Positions 48,027 through 61,046 of a stretch of DNA of 64,000 nt are shown one piece after another. The notes under the pieces were generated by a model. That model saw nothing but the letters and a program-made list of their open reading frames with translations, was not told where the DNA came from and did not search any database. Every line of letters begins with the position of its first letter. Positions within the stretch are counted from its first letter, which is position 1. Made by a program: the position numbers and the translations under genes. This stretch comes from Mixta calida (lineage in GTDB: Bacteria; Pseudomonadota; Gammaproteobacteria; Enterobacterales; Enterobacteriaceae). The DNA lies in contig NZ_CP026378.1 of NCBI RefSeq assembly GCF_002953215.1, positions 3,082,540 to 3,146,539 of the forward strand. Direction: 5' to 3'.

Positions 48027-48643
48027 CAGAAAGGCTCTCCCGTCGTCAGGCTGATTTTGCGCAGCGGACAAGCGGCGGAAGGCAACGGCTGATGCGTGGT
48101 TAATATCACCATGCCGCCGTTTTGCGCATGGCGTACAAACAGCGCCATCAGTTTTTTTACGCCGTCGACGTCGATGGCCGTCAGGGGCTCATCCAGAATC
48201 CAGACCGGCGCCTTGCTAAGCCAGAGCCGCGCCAGCGCAACGCGTCGCTGCTGCCCGGCCGACAGCTGCGCCGTCGCCATCTCTTCAAAACCGAGCAGAT
48301 CAACTGCCTCAAGCGCGGCGAAGCGCTGCGCTTCGTCGCAGTCGGCATGATAAAAGGCGAGATTTTCCAGCGGCGAAAGCACGGTTTTCACGCCGGGATG
48401 ATGACCGAGAAACAGCAGGTCGCGATGCCACTGCGCGCGCTGTCGGGAAAGCGGCTCTCCCTGCCAGCGCACTTCGCCGCGTTCCGCGCTGCTAAGCCCC
48501 GCCAGCAGCCGCAGCAGCGAGGTTTTACCTGCGCCGTTAGGCCCTTCGATCTGAACGATATCGCCGTGATTAACCGCGAAACTGAGATCGCTGAACAGTA
48601 CGCGTTCATCGCGTATGCAGGTCAGATTGGTGGCTTCCAGCAT
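48026..48643 (-). CDS. ccmA: Haem exporter ATPase CcmA
   Basis: ATPase (205 aa) powering release of haem-loaded CcmE. Walker [18 protein letters not shown], signature [14 protein letters not shown], Walker [13 protein letters not shown]. It is first in the ccm operon. ATG at 48643 gives MLEATNLTC, the usual start; no strong ribosome site is seen. Confidence 0.94.
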   Translation of the reverse strand: MLEATNLTCIRDERVLFSDLSFAVNHGDIVQIEGPNGAGKTSLLRLLAGLSSAERGEVRWQGEPLSRQRAQWHRDLLFLGHHPGVKTVLSPLENLAFYHADCDEAQRFAALEAVDLLGFEEMATAQLSAGQQRRVALARLWLSKAPVWILDEPLTAIDVDGVKKLMALFVRHAQNGGMVILTTHQPLPSAACPLRKISLTTGEPF

Positions 48644-48885
48644 GAGAGGAAAATGTCGCACTATTGAATCGGGCCGCGATAATAACATAAGTCAGTATTA
48701 CCCCGTAGCCTGACCACTGCTCAGGAAACCCTGGATCTGGTCAAATAACCTGCATCAGATCAATCTTTTGCCTAAAAAAACAACAGCATTAAAGCTTTGT
48801 TACTTTTTACCTAAAGTTACGTCACATTTTACTTACTTTAAAACTGGCTACGCTTAAAGGATTGTTCAACACCACTGGGGTTTAT

Positions 48886-49821
48886 ATGACGTCACAACAG
48901 CAGCAAGATAATGAAATCGAAGTTGAAAGCGAAGAGAAGGATCAGGGTGAGGAAATTGAGGTAGACGAGGAGCAGCTTCCTTCACGCGCAGCGGCGATTC
49001 ATGAACAGATCCGCCAAGATGGCGAAAAGGAGCTGGAGCGTGACAGTCTGGCGCTACTGTGGTCGGCGGTCGCCGCCGGACTCTCTATGGGCGCGTCGCT
49101 GATGGCGAAAGGAATTTTTCAGGTGCATCTGGCGGGCGTGCCGGGCGCGTTTCTGCTGGAGAATCTGGGCTATACCTTTGGTTTTATCATCGTGATTATG
49201 GCGCGTCAGCAGCTGTTTACCGAAAACACGGTTACCGCCGTGTTGCCGATCATGCATAAACCCACCGGCGGTAATTTCCTTCTGCTGCTGCGCCTGTGGG
49301 GCATGGTGCTGTTAGGCAACCTGATCGGCACCGGGCTGGCCGCGCTGGCGTTCACCTGGATGCCGATATTTGATGAGCCGACGCGCCTCGCCTTTACCCA
49401 TATCAGCGAAAAAGTCATGGAGAACTCGCCGGGAGAGATGTTCGCTAACGCGGTTATAGCGGGCTGGATTATCGCCACTATGGTGTGGATGTTCCCCTCA
49501 TCAGGGGCGGCGAAACTGCTGGTGATCGTGCTGATGACCTGGCTGGTGGCGCTGGGCGACCTGTCGCACATCGTCGTGGGTTCGGTAGAAGTCTGGTATC
49601 TGGTGTTTACCGGCGCGCTGCCGTGGCAGGAGTTTATCTGGCCTTTCGCCCTGCCTACGCTGGCCGGCAATATTATCGGCGGCACCTTTATCTTCGCCCT
49701 GCTCAGCCATGCGCAGATCCGCAACGATATGAGCAATAAAGCAAAAGCACAGGCAGAAGCGGATCGGAAAAAAGAGACGCGCCAGCAGAAAAAAGCACAG
49801 GAAAACCGCAATCCACGGTAA
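48886..49821 (+). CDS. yfdC: Formate/nitrite transporter family protein YfdC
   Basis: Inner-membrane channel-like protein (311 aa) of the FNT family, transported anion unknown. It has a highly acidic N-terminal cytoplasmic region (residues about 8-35), a core of six helices with GASLMAKGIFQVHL and GNLIGTGLAALAF, and a basic Lys/Gln-rich C-terminal tail. It sits just before tRNA-Arg(CCU), as yfdC does before argW in E. coli. ATG at 48886; the TTG at 48862 is disfavoured. Confidence 0.91.
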   Translation: MTSQQQQDNEIEVESEEKDQGEEIEVDEEQLPSRAAAIHEQIRQDGEKELERDSLALLWSAVAAGLSMGASLMAKGIFQVHLAGVPGAFLLENLGYTFGFIIVIMARQQLFTENTVTAVLPIMHKPTGGNFLLLLRLWGMVLLGNLIGTGLAALAFTWMPIFDEPTRLAFTHISEKVMENSPGEMFANAVIAGWIIATMVWMFPSSGAAKLLVIVLMTWLVALGDLSHIVVGSVEVWYLVFTGALPWQEFIWPFALPTLAGNIIGGTFIFALLSHAQIRNDMSNKAKAQAEADRKKETRQQKKAQENRNPR

Positions 49822-49898
49822 AAATTGTCGAGAGAATAAGCAGTCAGGCGGGCAAGTGGTTAATTCGCGGAAGAAATTGCGCTATACTGCCCGCCGCC

Positions 49899-49973
49899 GT
49901 CCCCTTAGTTAAATGGATATAACGAGCCCCTCCTAAGGGCTAGTTGTAGGTTCGATTCCTGCAGGGGACGCCA
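49899..49973 (+). tRNA. argW: tRNA-Arg (anticodon CCU)
   Basis: 75 nt cloverleaf with encoded CCA: acceptor GTCCCCT pairs with AGGGGAC, anticodon stem AGCCC / GGGCT, anticodon CCT at 49932-49934, T arm GTAGG-TTCGATT-CCTGC. Differs from E. coli argW at only a few positions. This tRNA gene is a well-known phage and island integration site; no second copy of its 3' end was found downstream in this window. Confidence 0.97.
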
Positions 49974-50077
49974 TCTCACCGTTCGCCACCTTCCGTTAAA
50001 GTTCACAAAACCCTTCTCCCATGGTGATGCTGCCAACTTACTGATTTAGTGTATGATGGTGTTTTTGAGGTGCTCCA

Positions 50078-50353
50078 GTGGCTTCTGTTTCTATCACCTG
50101 TCCCTCCTGTTCAGCTACTGACGGGGTGGTGCGTAACGGCAAAAGCACTGCCGGACATCAGCGCTATCTCTGCTCTCACTGCCGTAAAACGTGGCAACTG
50201 CAGTTCACTTACACCGCTTCTCAACCCGGTACGCACCAGAAAATCATTGATATGGCCATGAATGGCGTTGGATGCCGGGCAACCGCCCGCATTATGGGCG
50301 TTGGCCTCAACACGATTTTACGTCACTTAAAAAACTCAGGCCGCAGTCGGTAA
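50078..50353 (+). CDS. insA: IS1 protein InsA
   Basis: 91 aa zinc-finger/helix-turn-helix DNA-binding protein that recognises IS1 ends and represses the IS1 promoter. GTG start; cysteines in [11 protein letters not shown] and YLCSHCRK form the zinc finger. An A6C slippery run at 50329-50335 near its end allows the -1 frameshift that produces the InsAB' transposase. Confidence 0.95.
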   Translation: MASVSITCPSCSATDGVVRNGKSTAGHQRYLCSHCRKTWQLQFTYTASQPGTHQKIIDMAMNGVGCRATARIMGVGLNTILRHLKNSGRSR

Positions 50354-50775
50354 CCTCGCGCATACAGCCGGGCAGTGACGTCATCGTCTGCGCGGAAATG
50401 GACGAACAGTGGGGCTATGTCGGGGCTAAATCGCGCCAGCGCTGGCTGTTTTACGCGTATGACAGGCTCCGGAAGACGGTTGTTGCGCACGTATTCGGTG
50501 AACGCACTATGGCGACGCTGGGTCGTCTTATGAGCCTGCTGTCACCCTTTGACGTGGTGATATGGATGACGGATGGCTGGCCGCTGTATGAATCCCGCCT
50601 GAAGGGAAAGCTGCACGTAATCAGCAAGCGATATACGCAGCGAATTGAGCGGCATAACCTGAATCTGAGGCAGCACCTGGCACGGCTGGGACGGAAGTCG
50701 CTGTCGTTCTCAAAATCGGTGGAGCTGCATGACAAAGTCATCGGGCATTATCTGAACATAAAACACTATCAATAA
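50272..50775 (+). CDS. insB: IS1 transposase part InsB
   Basis: 167 aa frame carrying the DDE-type catalytic domain, expressed as an InsA-InsB' fusion after frameshifting in the A6C run. Acidic residues in [15 protein letters not shown] and [13 protein letters not shown] are the catalytic candidates; the conserved [20 protein letters not shown] follows. Intact, so the element may be mobile. Confidence 0.95.
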   Translation: MPGNRPHYGRWPQHDFTSLKKLRPQSVTSRIQPGSDVIVCAEMDEQWGYVGAKSRQRWLFYAYDRLRKTVVAHVFGERTMATLGRLMSLLSPFDVVIWMTDGWPLYESRLKGKLHVISKRYTQRIERHNLNLRQHLARLGRKSLSFSKSVELHDKVIGHYLNIKHYQ

Positions 50776-50841
50776 GTTGGAGTCATTACCGCAGACGTAA
50801 ACACCGCTTTCTGGCAGGCCGTCCAGGCCTGCCGATGTGAC

Positions 50842-51087
50842 TTAGCGTGTCTGACGCCAGGCGTTCAGATTAACACGCTGTGGCTGGTTTATCGCTTTCC
50901 TTGCCAGCCAGTAAAGCAGTACTCTGTCATCATCTCCCTCATGATCGGCCATCGAAAGCAGTTTTAGCGAGAGGGTAGATTTGTTCACCGGTTGACTGGC
51001 TTCACTCAGTTCAACAACAGCCCGACCGATTAGACAGCAAACCTCATCCTCTTTTTGGAAAGTGGATTCATATGCTCGGTCTTTCAT
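50842..51087 (-). CDS. Small YmgB/AriR-like protein
   Basis: 81 aa acidic helical protein. The pattern of a helix around DEVCCLIGRAVVELSEA, then TLSLKLLSMA, then a final helix with LLYWLARKAI resembles the YmgB/AriR family of small biofilm and acid-stress regulators, though similarity is weak. Strong ribosome site GAGGAGG 5 nt before ATG. A GGCAGGCC / GGCCTGCC hairpin lies past the stop (50813-50833). It is the first gene beyond IS1. Confidence 0.55.
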   Translation of the reverse strand: MKDRAYESTFQKEDEVCCLIGRAVVELSEASQPVNKSTLSLKLLSMADHEGDDDRVLLYWLARKAINQPQRVNLNAWRQTR

Positions 51088-51247
51088 ATTTCCTCCTCTG
51101 TGTAAATATCAAGTCTGGCACAGAGAATGCTTTCATGCCTAAACCATCTCGCCTGTGAAATATATCGCAACGCTTATTGAGGTTTGCTTGCGATTTCCTG
51201 CGGTGATTAGGCAAAACAGCGTGCGCTATGGCGCTAAAGGAGGGGCA

Positions 51248-51550
51248 ATGTCGCTATGTTTCTACCGCCTGCCGCTGCTGGCGAGTTTATTATTCGGGTT
51301 GGCTTTCCCGCTTTATGCCGATCCGCTTACGCAGAGCAACCCAATGACCGACTGCCTGAACAGCCATATTCTGCCGCAGATGGGCAGCAACGCCACGCCG
51401 GAATCAGTGGTTAACCAGGCGTTTTTGCTCTGTAAACCTTTTACCGACGGCTGGCTGAGCGCTTATCCACCACCGCGTCGCCAGCAGCTTGAGCACGCGC
51501 TGCGTCAGTTTTACCTCGATAGGCTTAATGCCGCGCTGATGCGGCGCTGA
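51248..51550 (+). CDS. Small secreted protein, unknown function
   Basis: 100 aa. ATG at 51248 follows GGAGGGGCA, giving a cleavable signal peptide (YRLPLLASLLFGLAFPLYA, cleavage before DPLTQ) and a mature periplasmic protein of about 75 residues with two cysteines (DCLNSH and LLCKPF) likely to form a disulfide. I do not recognise the family. The 263 bp downstream hold only the yhjX control region. Confidence 0.6.
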   Translation: MSLCFYRLPLLASLLFGLAFPLYADPLTQSNPMTDCLNSHILPQMGSNATPESVVNQAFLLCKPFTDGWLSAYPPPRRQQLEHALRQFYLDRLNAALMRR

Positions 51551-51689
51551 TCTTTTACCGGTCGCGCCACGCCCGCAACAACATTGAATTTATTTACCTT
51601 CTTTACCTGAAAGCTGCACTTCTCTAACCTGACCTCCTTGTTTTTAACACATTTTTTCTTTTAATTGTCTGCGCGCGTTAGCGTCGTCA

Positions 51690-51741
51690 TGCCATTCATG
51701 CAGGCTCAGATGCAGTTCATTCCCTGTTAAAGGCCATTCAT
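51690..51741 (+). promoter_or_regulatory. Three direct repeats upstream of yhjX (YpdB-like sites)
   Basis: TGCCATTCAT (51690-51699), TGCAGTTCAT (51711-51720) and GGCCATTCAT (51732-51741), each separated by exactly 11 bp. The E. coli yhjX promoter is activated by the LytTR regulator YpdB through GGCATTTCAT-N11-GGCATTTCAT. The match in motif, spacing and target gene makes the same control likely here. Confidence 0.75.
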
Positions 51742-51813
51742 GTCGTTTTAACCCGCCGCTTTCCCGGCGCGCTTTATGATCGGCTTAATTCGATATTCCC
51801 CTGTGGGAGAGAA

Positions 51814-53043
51814 ATGATGAGCAGAGCAACCCCGTCACACCCTAATCATCGCGTTCGCTGGCTAACCTTAGCCGGCACCATTATCACCCAGTTTGCGCTG
51901 GGATCGGTCTACACCTGGAGTCTGTTTAACGGCCAGCTGGCGCATAAGCTGGAGGCGCCGATCAGTCAGGTCGCGTTCTCTTTCGGCCTGCTGAGCCTGG
52001 GACTTGCGCTCTCCTCGTCGGTGGCCGGTAAGCTGCAGGAACGTTTTGGCGTGCGCAACGTTGCTATCGGCGCAGGGCTGCTGATGGCGATCGGATTTTA
52101 TCTTACTTCGCAGGCCGATTCGCTGCTGATGCTGTGGCTCAGCGCGGGCGTGCTGGTCGGTCTGGCGGACGGCGCGGGTTATCTGATGACGCTCTCTAAC
52201 TGCGTAAAATGGTTCCCGGAGCGCAAAGGCGTGATCTCCGCCTGCGCCATTGGCGCCTACGGTCTGGGCAGTCTTGGCTTTAAGTTTATTTGCAGCGCGC
52301 TGCTGGCCCGCTTCAGCCTGGAAACCACTTTTTTAATCTGGGGGGCGCTGGCGATGAGCATGGTGATCCTCGGCGCGCTGATGATGAAGGACGCGCCGCG
52401 TCAGCAGCCTGCGCAGCGCAACGGCGAATCCGCCGCGCGTGATTACAGCCTGGCGGAGTCGATGCGTATGCCGCAGTACTGGATGCTGGCGCTGATGTTT
52501 TTGACCGCCTGCATGAGCGGTCTGTATGTGATCGGCGTGGCGAAGGATATTGGCGAAGGTCTGGTGCATCTCAGTACCCAGACCGCGGCCAGCGCGGTAA
52601 CGGTGATTGCTATCGCTAACCTGAGCGGTCGTCTGGTGCTGGGCGTGCTGTCAGACAAAATTGCGCGCATTCGGGCAATTACGCTGGCGCAGCTTGTCTC
52701 ACTGCTGGGTATGAGCATTCTGCTGTTTACCCATATGAGCGAAACGACCTTCTTTATCTCTGTTGCCTGTATCGCCTTCAGCTTCGGCGGCACCATCACC
52801 GTTTACCCTTCGCTGGTGAGCGATTTCTTCGGTCTGAATAACCTGACGAAAAACTACGGCGTGATTTACCTGGGTTTCGGTATCGGCAGCGTGCTGGGAT
52901 CGCTTATCGCTTCGCTGTTCGGCGGCTTTACCGTGACTTTTAGCCTGATTATGACCCTGCTGGTGGTTTCGTTGATTATGTCGATCATTATCCGCATGCC
53001 GCATAAACCTCAGGCTCTGCCGCAGGTATGGCAGCGCAGCTAA
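51814..53043 (+). CDS. yhjX: Pyruvate/OFA-family MFS transporter YhjX
   Basis: Twelve-helix major facilitator (409 aa) of the oxalate/formate antiporter family; E. coli YhjX is a pyruvate-responsive pyruvate transporter. Blocks matching YhjX are FALGSVYTWSLFNGQL, AGVLVGLADGAGYLMTLSNC and NYGVIYLGFGIGSVLGSLIAS. Ribosome site GGGAGAG; two adjacent ATGs. It is located by argW here, far from its E. coli place. Confidence 0.9.
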   Translation: MMSRATPSHPNHRVRWLTLAGTIITQFALGSVYTWSLFNGQLAHKLEAPISQVAFSFGLLSLGLALSSSVAGKLQERFGVRNVAIGAGLLMAIGFYLTSQADSLLMLWLSAGVLVGLADGAGYLMTLSNCVKWFPERKGVISACAIGAYGLGSLGFKFICSALLARFSLETTFLIWGALAMSMVILGALMMKDAPRQQPAQRNGESAARDYSLAESMRMPQYWMLALMFLTACMSGLYVIGVAKDIGEGLVHLSTQTAASAVTVIAIANLSGRLVLGVLSDKIARIRAITLAQLVSLLGMSILLFTHMSETTFFISVACIAFSFGGTITVYPSLVSDFFGLNNLTKNYGVIYLGFGIGSVLGSLIASLFGGFTVTFSLIMTLLVVSLIMSIIIRMPHKPQALPQVWQRS

Positions 53044-53070
53044 GCGACAGAAAAGCAGATTATTCATCAT

Positions 53071-53093
53071 CGGGCGAGCCAGCGGCTCGCCCG
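53071..53093. terminator. Terminator between yhjX and the SMP-30 gene
   Basis: Ten-bp perfect stem CGGGCGAGCC / GGCTCGCCCG with loop AGC, between convergent genes; short T-rich sequence (ATGTCGTTT) follows on the plus strand. Confidence 0.75.
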
Positions 53094-53100
53094 ATGTCGT

Positions 53101-53973
53101 TTAACCAAACAGCGGCTCCGGCTGGCCTGCCACCGGCATTCGCACGGCAAGCACGCTGCCTGACCAGGGATACTGCGCCAGCTCCTCTGCGGTACGATTC
53201 TCGCGCGAGCTGGTAATATAAAGAGTTTTCAGATCTTCGCCGCCGAAGGCCACCATTGTCGGCCAGCGTACCGGCAGCGGGATCTCATCCACGATTTCCG
53301 CCGTATGCGGATCGATGCGCACGATGCGCCCGCCGTCGAACAGCGCCGACCAGTAAAAGCCTTCTGCATCCACCGCCGCGCCATCCGGCATCAGGCCGTC
53401 GCTGAAACGACGGAACGCCTCCCGTTTGCCGATAGCGCCGGTAACAGGATCGAGTGAGTAGCGCCAGATGACGTGATGCGGCGTATCGCTGTGGTAAACC
53501 CAACGGCGATCGGGCGAAAAAGCCAGCCCGTTTGAAATTTGCACATCATCATCAACCACATGAAGCTGCAAATCTTTATCCAACAGACAAAGCTTGCCGC
53601 CGTTACGATCCTGCGGTTCCCACAGGCTGCCGCACCAGAAGCGGCCGAAAGGATCGACGCGCCCGTCGTTGAAACGGCTTTTGCTCGCCTCGCCGGGATT
53701 GTCGGCGATTTTGCGCTGCGGCTTCCCCTGCGCATCCAGGAACCAGATGCCGCTGCGCAACGCCGCCACCAGCCCGCCCTCGCGGCGCAGGCCGATACAG
53801 CCGACCTCTTCATGTTGCGGAAAAACCTGATGATCGCCGCTTTTTGGATCGAAACGATGGATGGCCGGCGCCAGAATATCCACAAACCATAATACCTGCT
53901 CTGCCGATGACCAGAGCGGGCATTCGCCCAGCTCGGCCTCAATGGGTAATACGCGCTCTACCTGCCAGTTCAT
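53101..53973 (-). CDS. SMP-30/gluconolactonase family hydrolase
   Basis: Six-bladed beta-propeller lactonase (290 aa), probably cytoplasmic, hydrolysing a sugar or aldonic lactone. Metal ligands expected of the family are seen: Glu17 in AELGECPLW, Asn in FNDGRVDPFGRFWCGSL, the second Asn in ISNGLAFSPD, and Asp in DGLMPDGAAVDAEGFYW. No pathway neighbour tells which lactone; it is next to the bgl operon but on its own. Confidence 0.85.
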   Translation of the reverse strand: MNWQVERVLPIEAELGECPLWSSAEQVLWFVDILAPAIHRFDPKSGDHQVFPQHEEVGCIGLRREGGLVAALRSGIWFLDAQGKPQRKIADNPGEASKSRFNDGRVDPFGRFWCGSLWEPQDRNGGKLCLLDKDLQLHVVDDDVQISNGLAFSPDRRWVYHSDTPHHVIWRYSLDPVTGAIGKREAFRRFSDGLMPDGAAVDAEGFYWSALFDGGRIVRIDPHTAEIVDEIPLPVRWPTMVAFGGEDLKTLYITSSRENRTAEELAQYPWSGSVLAVRMPVAGQPEPLFG

Positions 53974-54063
53974 TATGCTTCCTTTTTGCTAGCGGATTCG
54001 TGCATAAACTGTAGCGGAAATTAGCGCGGCGCGTCTTATCCCGCCAGAGAAAATCGGCCCTTT

Positions 54064-58455
<4,392 letters not shown>

Positions 58456-58464
58456 AGCGCCTTT

Positions 58465-58492
58465 ACTCTACCCGCTTTGTCCTGTCGCTCAA
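58465..58492 (-). promoter_or_regulatory. Candidate bgl operon promoter
   Basis: Minus strand TTGAGC-N16-TAGAGT, ending 10 bp before the leader RAT, so the transcript would begin at the RAT as expected. Moderate match only. Confidence 0.4.
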
Positions 58493-58825
58493 TACGCTAA
58501 TGGTAAAAACGTGAAGCCGATCGCCAGCAGGCAATAAATAGCATTGCCTCGCGGGCGCACGTCAGCGCGTTCTTTTAATGTTCGCCGGTACGCAATAAAA
58601 AAACAGAATCGGTCACGCAATAATAAGATGAAGCCGTTCAGCCTCAGGACGTTAAAGATAAAGTTTACGCTGCCCGGCGATGTACAGGGCGGCACAATCA
58701 TGTCGGGACGAGCGAGGGTTACCCGAACATGAAAATGACAAACGTTGATTAATAACAACTAAAGCCAAATAGATGGCGATAATCACCAACCACAGAAAAC
58801 TGACAGCAGTAAATTCCATTGCATC

Positions 58826-58952
<127 letters not shown>

Positions 58953-59402
58953 AAGCCAACGTGGAATAAATAGTTATAAATAAGTTAATTTTCATGATGT
59001 TAAAATAAATCGGCAACTTATAACCAACGATTTCTCGCCTTACGTCAGGGATGTAACATCATAGTCTGTTGAAGGGATGCAGAATTTTCTTAAGCGTGTA
59101 CAGATGATGCTTTAATATTCCCATAACGCAGAGGCGCAGCGATAAAGGCGGGTAGTAAATAGCGATAGAATAATTTGGACATCAAATGAGAATGAGAATA
59201 TCAGATATATTGCCTTTCAGATAATTCTTGCCATTATGAGCGGGCATTCGGCTGATTCCTATATTTTCCTTTGGCACTTATCCTCTACTCTTATTCGCAA
59301 TGAAACATTTGTAAATAATTGCCTAATTAACTCTACAATGGTGACGTTATTCCTTCACTTTTAGATCGTAATGTTACGTTCATTAAGAGAAAGAAGGATT
59401 TC

Positions 59403-59555
59403 ATGATGAGAATAATGATAAAAAGTGCTTCTGTTCTGGCCATTGTCAGCATGCTAAGCGGTTGTATAATTGCTCACGACCGCGGGCCCGGTCCGGGCTG
59501 GCATCACGATCGCGGGAATCATCACGGCTGGCACCATCACCATCGCGGATGGTAA
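59403..59555 (+). CDS. Small His/Gly/Trp-rich lipoprotein
   Basis: 50 aa. The signal peptide ends in a lipobox (SMLSGC, Cys21), followed by a 29-residue tail with 9 histidines, 3 tryptophans and 6 glycines (GWHHDRG, NHHGWHHHHRGW). Such a tail could bind metals such as zinc, nickel or copper. Ribosome site AAGGA 6 nt before the ATG (a second ATG follows directly). I do not recognise a named family; metal binding is inference from composition. Confidence 0.65.
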   Translation: MMRIMIKSASVLAIVSMLSGCIIAHDRGPGPGWHHDRGNHHGWHHHHRGW

Positions 59556-59671
59556 AAATTCTAAACAGGCGCGTCACAGCAATGCGTCTCGCGGGCAAAG
59601 CCTGCACACAGCAATATAATAAATATAAAGCAAGAAAAGTTGGGCGAGAATATTCTCGCCCTTTTCTTTTA

Positions 59672-59953
59672 TCAGCCTTTCAATGCGTAATTACATTGAT
59701 ACCAGGCGGTTTTCAGCCCGGGGATATTGCTGTCTTTCGGAGGCAGCGGATCGACCAGGTCAAAGCCTTTTGCTTCGCAATAGCGCGCCACATCGAGCTC
59801 CATGGCCGTTTTATCCACTTTCTGCGGTTGATAACGATACTGCACGGTATGCGAAACGGGATCTTCGTCAACACGCTCAAAGGCGCCTGGTTTGTTGGAC
59901 GTACAGCCTGCTAATAAAAACAGCGCCAGAGCGCCGTAAATTTTACTCTTCAT
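59672..59953 (-). CDS. Putative lipoprotein, unknown function
   Basis: 93 aa with a lipoprotein signal (YGALALFLLAGC, Cys17) and a mature part of about 76 residues containing two further cysteines (ARYCEAKGF and WYQCNY) that may pair. Ribosome site AGGAAG upstream of ATG 59953. It is transcribed towards the small lipoprotein gene. No function can be named. Confidence 0.65.
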   Translation of the reverse strand: MKSKIYGALALFLLAGCTSNKPGAFERVDEDPVSHTVQYRYQPQKVDKTAMELDVARYCEAKGFDLVDPLPPKDSNIPGLKTAWYQCNYALKG

Positions 59954-60176
59954 TTATCTTCCTTATGCTGGTGCGGCATCTTAACAGGCAGGCATGAACG
60001 TACAATCGGAATCTCCCTCAAAGCGGCACGGCTTAGGGCGGTTTTGCCAATTGAATCGATTCAGATTAACAGTTAGTGCTGTTACCGCTAAGGTGCGATT
60101 ATCTCTTCAGACGCCACAATGTCTGTGCCATACACCAGGTTTATTACTATAAATATCAATAATCTGCTTATTCAAC

Positions 60177-60201
60177 GCCCGCGCATTGCGGGCATTTTTT
60201 T
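60177..60201 (+). terminator. Orphan plus-strand terminator
   Basis: GCCCGC-GCATT-GCGGGC followed by ATTTTTTT, a strong intrinsic terminator on the plus strand. Both neighbouring genes (59672-59953, 60207-61025) are on the minus strand, so nothing annotated reads into it. It may end a small RNA encoded in 59990-60200. It also lies just after the stop of the 60207 gene, so minus-strand use is possible, though there is no T-tract that way. Confidence 0.6.
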
Positions 60202-60206
60202 ATCTG

Positions 60207-61025
60207 TTATCCGGCGTTGGCGCTAAGCATCATACGCAGAATATTGGCGGATTGTTTGTGCGGAAGTGCGAGGATAGCGCGGTAGAGATCGATGGTCATA
60301 TCACACATCTTTTGCCGGTTGACATGGGCGTCAGCAGGCGCGTTCAGCCATTGCAAATCGCTGCCCCACTTCAGGTAAAGTTGCTGCACGACATCGTTAA
60401 GATGCTGGTGAGCGGCGCGTAAATCAACAGGCCGCTCCGGTCCGACGCTGTCCCGCAGCAGCTGCTCTATTCCATTCAGATCGTCCTGGACCAGACTTTC
60501 CGGCAGTGCATCATTCAGGTTAACGCCGCCTCCGACCTGCGGAAAAAGAAAGCGAAAGCAGAGCTGTACATCACGGGCGCGCAGGCTTTCCATCTGTCGG
60601 AGCGATACGCTGATATAGTGATTGATCGCCTCATCGCCGGCGTGGCCAATACGCTGATTAAGGAGATCGGCCAGCATGGCGCGTGATGCGCCCGTGGCCT
60701 GGGAGGGCGAAGCGCCAGCACGGATCTCCGTCGCCAGCTCCGCGTTTAGCTGACGCCACAGCGCCGGTTCCTGCTGCTGTACAATACGGTAGCCCGGCAG
60801 ACGCCGCATCTGCTGCTGCGCCGCATCAATCCGCGCCTGCAGAAGCCGCTCCGGCAATATCACGTAACGGTAAAGTCCCAGCGCGCCGCCGAGGGCCAGG
60901 GCGCCAAAAAGAATGAGCAGCAGGACAGTCCGCCCGGCAAGCCGCTTCTGTCGGAATAAACGCCACAGCGACAACAGCAGCGCCGCCAGTAAAACGGCGG
61001 CGATAATAAAATAATGCGTCAACAT
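60207..61025 (-). CDS. Membrane protein of unknown function
   Basis: 272 aa. Two N-terminal membrane helices ([17 protein letters not shown] and VLLLILFGALALGGALGLY) and a largely helical, probably periplasmic or cytoplasmic domain of about 220 residues. Not recognised. It starts 21 nt after the Usp gene stop and probably shares its transcript with iclR-usp. Confidence 0.6.
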   Translation of the reverse strand: MLTHYFIIAAVLLAALLLSLWRLFRQKRLAGRTVLLLILFGALALGGALGLYRYVILPERLLQARIDAAQQQMRRLPGYRIVQQQEPALWRQLNAELATEIRAGASPSQATGASRAMLADLLNQRIGHAGDEAINHYISVSLRQMESLRARDVQLCFRFLFPQVGGGVNLNDALPESLVQDDLNGIEQLLRDSVGPERPVDLRAAHQHLNDVVQQLYLKWGSDLQWLNAPADAHVNRQKMCDMTIDLYRAILALPHKQSANILRMMLSANAG

Positions 61026-61046
61026 TGGCTTCCCGCGCGATGGCGT

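Larger units (their letters stand above)
50023..50790 (+). mobile_element. Insertion sequence IS1, complete
   Basis: Exactly 768 bp, from left end GGTGATGCTGCCAACTTA to right end TAAGTTGGAGTCATTACC, the known IS1 inverted repeats. It looks almost identical to E. coli IS1, implying recent arrival. The 9 bp on the left (TTCTCCCAT) and right (GCAGACGTA) do not match, so the usual target duplication is missing. Confidence 0.97.

Noticed and set aside
50272..50353. IS1 insA/insB overlap as a damaging frameshift
   Set aside because: The overlap and A6C run are the normal programmed frameshift of IS1.
58489..58758. 89-codon minus-strand frame upstream of the bgl leader
   Set aside because: Overlaps the proposed bgl promoter, has no ribosome site or recognisable protein features.
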